Below, piece after piece: positions 47,121-57,509 of a stretch of 64,000 nucleotides of DNA (the stretch's first letter is position 1; each line of letters opens with the position of its first letter). The stretch is taken from contig NC_089584.1 of the NCBI RefSeq assembly GCF_019320115.1, positions 79,613,922-79,677,921 on the forward strand. Reading direction: 5' to 3'. The position numbers and the translations under genes were made by a program. Source of the stretch: Miscanthus floridulus (Eukaryota > Streptophyta > Magnoliopsida > Poales > Poaceae). Under the pieces are notes generated by a model. It was not told where the DNA came from, did not search any database, and was given only the letters and a program-made list of their open reading frames with translations.

Positions 47121-47831
47121 TGAAAGGTCCTTGTTTGGTTTTGGTAATTGAGTGACAACTTAGGTGGACTAATTGTGTTTATGTGAGATACACAGGTGAT
47201 TAGTCCATAGGTACATGTGTGTGAGCAACATATGCCATGGAGGTGAAAATGGCTTGGAGATGTTGCAAAGCTCACACATGTGATGATGAAGGAGCTTATT
47301 GCACATGAGACATGACATTGAGTCATGTGATCAAGGTGGAGAAGATCAAGACAAGACTTGGCTTGATGGACCGGTTGCAAGCGTGAAGGGCAAGTCGAAG
47401 GCTTTGGAGTGATGGACCGCGTGGCGGTGAAGCTTGAGCAAGACTTGGCGCCGATGGACGATGGCAACGGTGAAGAGCAAGTGAAGTCAAGATCGATGAA
47501 CCAATATGATCATGTGATGATATGAAGTGGATCATATCATTGTTGATCGTGTTGGTGCATGTGTTGCATCGATATTGAAGGAGATGGAATGGAATGCGCA
47601 AGGCAAAGGTATAACCTAGGGCATTTCATTTCACCGGTCATAGGTGTGTAGAGAAGTTTATGACCAGGTTTAGGATAGATGGCCGTACTATCAAGAGGGG
47701 CAAACTTGTTTGCATATTGGTCATCTAGTGCCACTCGAGTGATCTAACTTTGCATCTTCGCTAGGATCGAGTGGCGTGGCAAGTTGAGTGGCTAACATCC
47801 TTTGGGAAATGATTGTGAAAAGCTAACACAC
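47121..47831 (+). mobile_element. fragment of a SIRE-like copia LTR
   Basis: Begins TGAAAGGTCCTTGTTTGGTT, a typical SIRE-type LTR start, and runs about 711 bp without reaching a CTTTCA-type end. It breaks off into element C LTR at a shared ATGC. No coding interior is present. Minus-strand ORFs at 47066-47734 are chance. Confidence 0.6.
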
Positions 47832-49267
47832 ATGCATTAAGTATAGGAATTGGTTTGAACCAATTGTTGCATTATATATCTATCCTTGTCCAGATATCAC
47901 ACTTGAATCCTATTTAAGTTCAGGAATGGGTTAAATGCTTAGCCATGCTTAGTGCGGTAGAAGTCGGGTGATTTCCTGTCACCTGCGAGCTTTAGGATGA
48001 GGTGGATCACGGTTGGCTATATTTGTTATTATGGAAAAGAACCATGTTAATAATGAATTAAGACCGGGCGGAGTCTTGTGTAGGGTTGGACATAGTGACT
48101 CCGTCTGTGTCGTTTAAGGACCGATATGCTGTACGTCATTATGTCAGGTTGAACGTAGCCTAACATTTAGCTGGCCGGATAACTCGTTCCGACCGTGAAG
48201 CCTAGTAGCTCAATTCAGGCCAGGAATGCGAGCAGTTGGCCGCAATCTGGATGGTAGTAAGGATGTGCGAAGAGCCATTGGCGTAAGCCCAAGGGCGGGT
48301 TAAGTCACTGAGCACTCATGGCAGAGTGGTTCTCTGATTTTGCGGCACTGATCAGACCCACGACCCTTGAATTGTACCAAAGGTGACTTGTTTGCGACCC
48401 TGACGGGGGAAGCAGGGTTTGTGTTAGGAATACCCCTCTAGCTGGATAGGAATCGATTCGAATTGTCGTCTCTCCCGGATAGTGAGAACTTGACTGAGCA
48501 GCGGCAATGTAGATTCAATTAATTTAACGATATGGTTAAATGGATGATGATGATAATGTTGCCACGATTTATACCTGCTATGGTTAATAATGTTTGCATC
48601 TTACTCAAGTGATTGCTTAGTATAGGTGCTAATATAGATGACATGTTAATGGCTAAAAGTCACTGCTAGCTCAGGTTAAGAGTTGATCACTATTACTTAT
48701 GCTTTTCCGCAAAAAGAAAGTGTCAGCCAGACCCACTAAATTAAGCTATGCATGATCCTTGGTGTCAATTATTTTGGTTTCCGATGGGTAAGTCTAGCTG
48801 AGTATATTCTTGTACTCAGGGTTTATTCCCTCTTGTTGCAGATGACCTTCTTTATCAGGGCTTCTGTAAGTACTGTCTCCACCCAGCGGGTGACGAAGAC
48901 TAGATCAAGGGCATGATCTCTGTTTATCTTATCCGAATGCTTTTGTGGGATGTGATCGGCAAGCTGGTACTTGTATTTGAACTCGTGTGTGTGAGTTAAA
49001 CTATTTGCTTCCGTTACTTTACAAGACTTGGTTTGTAATAACTATGACTCTGATGTGTTGTAATCTATCTGCAAACTATTTGTGAAATGTTGTAACGTGT
49101 GATGTGTTATGTTGAATTACTATGATCTTGGTTGTATGCAAGTTGGTTTGAAATCCTTCATGGTTTTAGTTGACTACCGGATTTATATGGGCTCAAGTGC
49201 GAGAATTTGATCGTTTTGGCGATTGTTTTTGTACTGGTGCTCTTATAAATTGGTCGGTTCTGTTACA
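47832..49267 (+). repeat. 5' LTR of element C, last segment
   Basis: From ATGCATTAAGTATAGGAATT this matches the 3' LTR from 62742 to the window end. It ends CTGTTACA, the complement-matched partner of the TGTAAC start. Confidence 0.88.
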
Positions 49268-49269
49268 GC

Positions 49270-49281
49270 TGGCATCAGAGC
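49270..49281 (+). promoter_or_regulatory. primer-binding site of element C (tRNA-iMet type)
   Basis: TGGCATCAGAGC differs by one base from TGGTATCAGAGC, the complement of the plant initiator-Met tRNA 3' end. It lies two bases inside the LTR. Confidence 0.8.
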
Positions 49282-50068
49282 TAGATTCAACACTAAACAT
49301 GTCATACGGGTATTTAAAAACAAAAGCTTTTGTTGCAAAAATGGTTTTCCAACTTATAGTTATATATAGGTGTTTCAAAATCTAAAATTTTATAGTATGC
49401 TGGTGATCACATCCCTTGTAGCCCACACAAGGACTTTTAGGTGGCTTATATAATTACTAACTTGGGGGAAAGTGATTGTTTCTATTTCGTCATCCATACG
49501 GCGTGCTATTGCATGGGTGCCATTCACTTGAATGGTAATGTATGGATCAATTGCCTCTATGCCAAGGTAAGTGTGAGTTGTGAGAGCATGACCGTCCAAC
49601 TATCGGTCTAGGGGAGAGTTAGTTGTGGTTACTAGAGTAATTACATGTTGCATACATGTACATATGAAGGTACTTAATTGTGGGTATATCTGTCGGGTAG
49701 TTTTGGATACCAAAGTATATATATCCGGGGATGTATATATGGAGAGTATCTTAGTTTACTACTTTCATTGTTAGCACTATATCTTGTTGGGTTGGGCTGC
49801 AATGAAATTTTCTGCAGGTATGCTAACAACACACTATGTAGATCGACTAGTTACCACTATTCGAGAGAACGTGTGTATGCCACCGTATATTCCACTAGAA
49901 CTTAACTTTTCTTAGGTTTGTGAGGACGTATGGAACGTGCATGCATCATATTCACTCATGTCATTCATATTGCATTACTCCCTCCCTTATAATTGCTTAT
50001 CCCAAATATTAAGTTTCATCTCTCAAAAAAATAATCCTCTCATGAGAGTTGGATCCCTTTTTATACAG
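49282..50068 (+). other. element C leader
   Basis: Untranslated leader between the primer site and ORF0. No supported gene. Confidence 0.5.
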
Positions 50069-51133
50069 ATGGCCACGCCTGTGTTTCCTCCTTGTAGCAG
50101 CACCTTTTTGGACCAGTTTGGTACGCCTACCTTGCTCTAGAGGGTGCTAAGCTCAGTTGGGTACCCGGAGGTGCCCCGTTACACGTGGGTGCAGATGGTG
50201 CCATTTAGAGATGTGCCATGGTACAATGTGACCTTGGTGGTGCCGCAGAACCCCATGAGACCGTTGTGGCGTGGGTGGAGCACCAAGTCTGATGGGCAAA
50301 GCCCATGGGAAGCCACACAAGTTGCTGCCCTTGATGTGCTTATGGACATAGCATAGAGTTTCAAAGATGAATTAGTGGGTGAACCAGCTGCATCCATTCC
50401 CCGAGTGGCTCCTATAGATGCTAAGTGGACTCAAGAAGCTGGCTAGGCCTTGGTTCGAGGCCATGGTGAACGTGTTCAGAGCGACAATGTGGAAATGAGT
50501 GCTATGATGGCCGTCTTGAAGCTTTGCCGAGTCAGGCAGGACACCCTCTCTAGAGTGTTAGAAGAAGCTAGCAAGGCAATGGCAGCCCAACACAAGTTTA
50601 GGTTGCGTGCCCGCAAGTATTGCCGTAGGGCGGAGGCATGTGGGCAAGCTCAGCTGGAGGTAGATGAGATTTAGGGCATTGCAAATTATCGCCTACAGCA
50701 GTGGGGGCAAGAAGCACGCGAGAGAGATGAGCTTCATAACTAGCTTATGAACCTCACCATAGAGAGAGATGAGGCAGTACATGAGTTGGACCGTGTGACC
50801 CATCATAGAGATGCACCTCTGGAGTTAGCAGAAGAAAGGCGTCAATGATGGATCATGGCTAACCACAATGCTTTTCAAAGGGAGAATGAGCTCCAAGAGC
50901 AGCTAGAGGAGCTTCAGGTTGAGTACCATCAACTGAACAACCGTCTGTTTCCTATTCCTCACCCTCCACCAGTTTACCCAAATCTTGGACCTCAAGTGAT
51001 TGAGGCCGATGAAGAAGAAGAGGACATGCAGATAGATGTCAATGTAGCTAAACCTGCAGAGGAAGAGGAAGAGGAAGATCCTGAAGAAGTCCAGGGCGTT
51101 TCTGATGTGGACAGTGACCACTTCGATGAGTAG
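50069..51133 (+). pseudogene. extra ORF (ORF0) of element C
   Basis: One frame of 355 codons opens MATPVFPPCSSTFLDQFG and is interrupted by TAG at several sites and one TGA. The N-terminal part (about residues 30-95) is Trp/Pro-rich (YTWVQMVPFRDVPWYNVTLV). The middle is charged and probably coiled (RQDTLSRVLEEASKAMAAQ; RENELQEQLEELQVEYHQL). The end is acidic (VIEADEEEE, then AEEEEEEDPEEV and SDVDSDHFDE). It occupies the same position as ORF0 of element D, between LTR and gag, and shares the acidic EEEEEEDPEE(V/L) end, but has no H3-like start. I do not know its function. Confidence 0.6.
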
Positions 51134-51486
51134 TTAGCTAGCAAGTCTCACTAGTTCAAGCTTTTGCAGCCATTTGTGTAATGGACCAAGTACTATGGTA
51201 GATGTTGGAAGTACCTTTTAATTCAAACTTGGCATGCAATGTACCTTAATCTGCTCCCTTCGGGATGCTTATCTGAGTTGGTGAAATTTAAAACTTGTCA
51301 TGTTGGAATGCACTGCGAATGGCGCTAGTAATCAATTGATGATGTGGTGATTGGAGAATGAATTATTGCCTCTATTTTATTGCATGAATTTTACATTCTC
51401 TCTAGTAAATTCAGTTTGGCGTAATTACATTATTTCTCTCCAATGTGCTAACATCACCAATAATTGCTGGTTGCGCATTGTTACAG
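51134..51486 (+). other. spacer between ORF0 and gag of element C
   Basis: About 350 bp of AT-rich non-coding sequence before the gag ATG at 51487. Confidence 0.5.
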
Positions 51487-52232
51487 ATGCCTCACACTCG
51501 TTCCACTGGTACGGCTGGTGATGATGATGATCTGTCACTACCACCACCACCCACACTAGCAGAATTGATGGCAATTCTTGCTGAAGGACAGTGTACTATG
51601 GCTGAGGCTCTCCGCACAATTGCAAATCATGATGGGCATGGTACACGCCAAGGGCTGGAACCAAATAAGTATAGCGACTTCAAAGATTTCCTTGACACTA
51701 AACCACCGATCTTCAAGGAGGCTGAAGAGCCCCTCCAAGCTGATGAGTGGTTGAACACTCTCAAGCAGAAATTCTGTCTGCTTCGCTTGACTGAGGTGCT
51801 GAAGACTGAGTACGCATCTCATCAACTACATGGGCCAGCTGGTATTTGGTGGAGTCATCATCGGTCCACTATGCTCGCTAATGCCCAAATCACTTGGGAT
51901 CAGTTCAAGTCTGCATTCGGGGGAAATTATATTCCTCCTGGTCTCATGGCAATCAAGCACACTAAATTTATGAAGCTAATCCAAGGGAACAAGAGCTTGA
52001 ATGAATACCTGCAGGCTTTCAATAACCTTGCAAGGTATGCTACTGAGTTTGTTGACACTGATGCCAAGAAGATCGCTAGTTTCAAGTGGGGACTAAGCCC
52101 CAAATTGATGAAGACTATGGGAAATTGTAAGTGTGCTACCTTTAATGAGTTTGTTATTGATGCTTTATCTCAAGAAAACAACAATGCTATTTATGCTGCT
52201 TCAAAGAATCGCAAGAGAGCCTATGAGGCGGG
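51487..52232 (+). pseudogene. gag of element C, first part
   Basis: Starts MPHTRSTGTAGDDDD. An Asp/Pro-rich N-terminus is followed by the retrotransposon gag domain (ADEWLNTLKQKFCLLRLTE, HGPAGIWW, QITWDQFKSAFGGNYIP). The frame is open for 249 codons to EAG, where a solo LTR has inserted. It resumes at 56610-56615 in ASQSKALVTSKAAFRPP. Confidence 0.85.
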
Positions 52233-55200
52233 TGAAACGACCTGATTTCCACGAAGGGAAATCCACAAAGTCGAAGTGTAATAAGACCATTGTAGATCAT
52301 ATTACCCAAATTCTAGTCGAATACCACATCCATACAACGATAATATTAGAGTACAAATAGTGCAGAATTACATAAATTATTGCATCACCGCATTGGTGGA
52401 ATCAAAAAGTAGTGTTCATTCAGAACAGCTTGAAGATAAGATCGCCAAACTCGAGCGTAGGAACGAACCCCTCAACCGTCAGACTCCTTAGAGCTATACT
52501 CCTCAGCAGAACTTGTGTGCCAAAATTTATCAGTATGATTTGTACTGGCCACTCCCACCCTATGAGCATTGCTTTGTGGAAATTGGATGCAAGTTGGATA
52601 TAATTAAAAGGAACCTATAAGGCTGGGGTTTCCTATGTTTTAGCATATCAGGTAAATAATAATAGTTGGTCAAGTTTTTAACACCATTCCCACACACCTT
52701 CCACCCTATCCCCATCTAGAGCCAGGTTTCGATCCTGGGATCAATATACCCCCATCTCCATATCATCACCATACCATCGCTCAGTCGATAGGCCAACTCC
52801 CTCTTGGCACCATCTCATGGCCCGTAGCCCCTAGCTATGACCGACACTCTCTCATGGGGGAAGAAGAGAAGGACTCATCTCGCTATCTAGTTTAAGCGAA
52901 ACCCAGGAAAGGTCCATAGCCGACAAGTCGGCACATGTATCGATCGATCAACCATACACTCTATAGAGGTTTTACATAACCACAAGATCTGCCTTCTTCG
53001 TTGACCATCATCAACTGGGCTGATTCCGGCCGCTTGCTAGCCTAGGATAGTGCCACTCTACCATTCAGCCCTGGTACACCCCAAGTCTAGTCTGAGGTGG
53101 CTGAAACTGTGAGTCATGAGCCAGGTCCACAAGGTCTCCATGAAGTCTTGGAAGGGTGTGGGGGAAATCCTCCACGCCCCGTACCTCCTTACACTGTCCG
53201 CTATCAACCTAGCAGTAGTGGCAATATCCTACCAAGTAGTCCGGCCGTCCCGCACCATATAGGGCGAGTGGTACATAAGGCTTCCCGGTGAATTTGAGTA
53301 CTAGTAAGTCCTTAGGGATGACCAAGCCAGAATGTCTTCATCAGGGTTTTCATTTACCGTGCCACCACAGCACCTCCATCCCGGGCTCCTCCCATCACAG
53401 GTTCACACCCAGGACCACCTCATATACCATTTACCCACCATAGGTATCCATTCTAGGGGTGCCCAGGTAGCACCCCATAGTAAGACTTGCCCCAGGCTCA
53501 TCGTATACTCCAACTTGGTCGACACAACCCTTACCCTTCATGCACCCAAGTTACACATGTAGCACTCTCCCCATAGTCCCGATAACACCAGTTCCCACCA
53601 TGCATTATTGTAGTACAAGCGTAGTAGAAGTATAAGCAATGAAATATAGCAGCAAGCGTGTGTCTAGCCTAATAGCAGGGTAAGCAGGGGTAAGGTTGCG
53701 TCAAGGTAAAGGCCATCAAGGAAGCATACTACCATGCAAGTCCTATCATAGTGTGAGTATACAATAAAATAAAGCAATAACAGTTCTATATGAGCCATGC
53801 ATAGTAGGTGCTATGAGATTGGGTGGAATGTGGCACCTTTAGTGAAGTCATCTCCGTACTCCTCATGGTACTCTCGGTCCTCGTCCGTCAGGTCCTCCTC
53901 CGAGTCTGCAAATGATCGTATTATAGTCGCGTTAGCGACGTCTATAGAATAGCACAAAAAGCAATGAAAATTCAAAAGAACCAAATGTACTCAAACATGG
54001 GTTCATTGCGTAGAGCTCGATTTTAGATGAATTTTGGTCCTAGCCTTGTATTTTTCTGAGTTTGTATGAATTAGTTATGAATTTCTGAAGTTTCAATCAT
54101 TTCTGAAAATGGAAAAAGGCTGAATTAATCCTAGGCTGACACGTGTCACACTATGACTGGCCCACGTGGCATGCTGACGCCAGCATGATGTCAGCATGGC
54201 ATCATCATCTCAGCTCCGAGCTGATGGGTGGGGTCCTGTTGACGTCATCTTGACGTCATCAGTTCCGACAGGTGGGACCGGGGGCTCTTGGGTCACTGAC
54301 ATGTGGGTCCGGTCAAAGTCAACATCAAGTCAATAGGCGAGTCAACAGTCAACGGGTCATAGTCACTGACAGGTGGGGCCAGAGCTGCTGTCGTCAGTAG
54401 CTGACGTCACCATGACATCATCATGATGTCACCTCGGCTGTGTTGTTACTAACAGGTGGGACCCACGTGACGTCGTTATGACGTCAGCATGACATCAACT
54501 ACTGACAAGTGGGTCCAGAGTCTATGTGTCGCTGACATATGGGTCCGATCAATCGGTCAACGTTGACTAGTCAACGGTCAACACAGGCCAGGTCCAAACT
54601 GGGCCGGTTGGGCCTAGATACGGGCTGGGCTTTTGCCCACTACGTGGCATGCTATGGCGCTGCCATGTCGTAGCCAAGGGCCTCCACTGGGCTTTGGTCC
54701 ATAGACCGGCCCACACCGTGTGGCTCACGGTGGACTTATGTTCACGGTCCATGGACCATAGGCTGGGTCTTCGGTGGACCAAGTCCATCCTGCATTCCTT
54801 TGGCATGGTCTACGTGCACCGGATGCATGTGTGTGTGGCCGGCGAGGGGAATTCCCCTGCCTCTTTCCCCAGCGTGCTCCCACCGATGGTGAGCTCACCG
54901 GCGAGCTCCCACAGCGGCGCTAGCGTTCAATTGAGGTGGGAAAAAGCATCACCAGGCCTCGGCGAGTATGGTGGTGGGGTCAAGATGGCGGCTAGGGCTT
55001 CCTAGGGCTTTGGCCACGGTGGTCGGCGGCTTGGCGTGGCGGTGCTCGCCGGCGGGGCATCTAGGGGCAGTTCCAGGGGTCCTGGTGCCCCGTTTTCTTT
55101 CAGACGGTTAGCGGGAGGCATGATGTAGCGTTGACGACGACCATAGGGCGTGGTGGAGTCCACACACGGTGGTGGTGCATGGTGGAATTCCGCCTGAGGT

Positions 55201-56609
55201 CCAGTGCTCGTGGCCAAGGCGCTGCGGCCGGCTAACAGTGTCTTGGTCTACACAGCTATCCTCCAAGCGTCACGGCGGTGCTCTACGGCTACTTCCTAGT
55301 CCAGCGAGGCGGCCAGATGCGCATGCGGTGGCCGCGCCATGACGGCGGTGTTGCGAGCGCGGCAAGCGCGTGCACTACGATGGCATCCATGGGCTAGGAG
55401 GTGGTCTCAGCAAAGGAACTCACCGAGTGGTGCTTGGCGGTGTTCGGTGGTGATGCGGTGGTGAGGCGCTGCCTAGTGGTGGTAGCCGCATCGTTGGGGT
55501 AGGCGCTTGGGGCAGCGCTCTGAGCTTCGGTGATCGACGTCTCCGAGCTCCCTGCTCACCTCCCTCTTCCGAATTTCCCTCTCGGCCCTCTTCTCTCGGA
55601 GTGATGCAGGCAGTTGGGCCACCGAACGACGGCGGTGGGCTGAGGAATCCCTAGGGCGCTCTAGGCATCGCTTTATAGCCCCAAGGTCCGAGCTTCACCC
55701 ATGGCGAACAAGGCGGACGGCAGGCGATGCACCGAACGCATCGGATAGTTCACGGGCACGGGGTAGTTGACGTAGGGGTTGCGTGGGCGCGGCGCCAAGG
55801 GAACATGGCTAGGCGATCTGCGTGACCCTGGGCCCGCGCATGCCGCTTTGGTCGGGACTCGGTCGGGAGGAGATGCCGGCGTGGGGAGGAAGAAAGCACT
55901 GTTGCCAGGAGTGGCTGACACGTGGGGTCCGGTTGGCAGCGGCAGCAGGCGGGGCGAAAGGGCGCACGGGCGTGAGCGGCATGCTGGGCCGGCTTGCTGG
56001 GCCGGTCGTTTAGTCGCGCGGGTTGGGCCGGCCTATGCGCGATGCTGGGCTGGTTAGCGGGCCGAGCAGGCCGAGCCAGCTATGAGGCTCCTCTTCTTTT
56101 CTTTTTCTGTTTTGTTTTTCTTCTTCTTTATTTGAATTCAAATTTGGTTTGAAGTTTGAATTCAAATCTGGTGTACCTTATTCATTGGATTTTTAGATGT
56201 GAGGCCCACAACATTCTTTTATATATATTAGGGACTTTATTTAGCTATTTTGTGTAACAAAAATAGTGGTAGTTTTGTTATACAAAAATAGAAATGGTTT
56301 TCATTTTAAGCATTTATTCTTTGGTTTGATTAATAATTACTTTGTGGTTTATTACTTTAAAGGAGTTGTAAAGCAATTGGAAATCCAAATCACAATTTGA
56401 GTTGACAATGTATGCAACATTTTATTTGGTAGGATTTAAATAAACATAATTAACAAATGACATGCTATGCTCATGAAATTGTCTAGTTGGGTTACAACTA
56501 ATGAAAAACCTAGGGTTGGCTCCTACAGTTGTCACTCAACATTGCATGGGGTTAACAACAAAAATTTTGTAGTTGTGATTTTTGGTGTGCGGATTTTTGG
56601 GTTGTTACA
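52233..56609 (-). mobile_element. solo LTR splitting the gag of element C (4377 bp)
   Basis: Read on the minus strand it starts TGTAACAACCCAAAAATCCG (56609) and ends AATCAGGTCGTTTCA (52233). The duplication is GCGGG at 52228-52232 and GCAGG at 56610-56614, one mismatch. No coding domain is present, and the element it came from is not in the window. It contains GC-rich low-complexity sequence (54800-56090) that generates many false ORFs. Orientation is inferred by comparison with the start of element C and D LTRs (TGTAACACCC). Confidence 0.75.
54130..54590. promoter_or_regulatory. dense cluster of TGACGTCA, CACGTG and TTGAC-type motifs in the solo LTR
   Basis: Perfect TGACGTCA palindromes lie at 54240-54247, 54251-54258, 54402-54409 and 54479-54486. 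CACGTG occurs at 54140, 54163 and 54464. Many GTCAA/TTGAC words lie between 54310 and 54590. A loose CTGACAGGTGGGACC-type unit recurs about six times. Such motifs are binding sites of plant bZIP and WRKY factors; activity here is untested. Confidence 0.5.
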
Positions 56610-57509
56610 GCAGGTGCCTCACAGTCCAAAGCTCTAGTCACATCTAAGGCTGCATTCCGTCCTCCAGCATCAGCTGTTAAGTTCCGCCCACCACTGAAAA
56701 AGAATCTAGGCAAGACTGGATTTCGCAAGGCTTTTACAGTTGCTCTTCCAAAGGGCACTACTAGTCAAGGCAGCTCCAATGTTCCTCCAAGCAGCATGTC
56801 ATGCTAGAACTACAACAAGCTAGGTCACTAGGCAAGGAAGTGTCCTTACCCTAAGAAGAATAACAACCATGGTGGCTATCAGGGGCAGGTGAACTACACT
56901 AATATTGCTGATATTCCTTCAGGAGAGGTAGTCACGGCTGGTAAGTTTCTGGTTGATCAAAACCCTGCAGTTGTACTATTTGATTTGGGTGCTTCACATT
57001 CTTTTATGAGTTCCGCATTTGCATCCAAGTTTAAGCAGAAAACATACACTATTGAGGGTGAGGGTTATTGTATTAGGGCTGCCAGTGGTAATATCCCCAC
57101 AAAGCTATTTGTCGGGGATGTGCAACTTGAGGTAGAGGGACGAAGTTATCAGGTGGATCTGGTAGTTTTACCGGGGCTAGGTATCGATGTGATATTGGGA
57201 ATGAACTGGATGAGCGGTTATGGGGTGCTTATTGATACATCGACTAGAGTAGTCATGCTCAGAGATCCTAGTAATTAGGAAGGTTTTCTAGTGCAACTAC
57301 CTAGGGACATCAATCTCTCTTGTGCGGCAAATGCGGTGCAAGCAAAGGATATTGCAGATATCCCAGTAGTGTGTGATTTTCCTGATGTTTTTCCTGATGA
57401 TTTGCCCGGATTGCCCCTGGATCAAGATGTGGAGTTCAAGATAGAGTTGCTACCTAGTACAACGCCCATATCCCAACAAACTAGCCGAACTGAAGACCCA
57501 GTTGAATGA
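56610..57509 (+). pseudogene. gag C-terminus, zinc knuckle and protease of element C
   Basis: The frame resumes after the solo LTR. The knuckle reads C-stop-N-Y-NKLGH-stop-ARKC, so two codons became TAG and the second Cys became Tyr. Protease carries LFDLGASHSFM (Asp kept) and [12 protein letters not shown] at 57277 interrupts it. Near 57480 about 25 bp are missing between PIS and PNKLAEL, shifting the frame into RT. Confidence 0.75.

Noticed and set aside
47066..47734. Minus-strand ORFs of 65-135 codons
   Set aside because: They cross the junctions of three different repeats and show no domain.
54567..56057. Several ORFs on both strands in GC-rich sequence
   Set aside because: They lie inside a solo LTR bounded by a target duplication and overlap in opposing frames.
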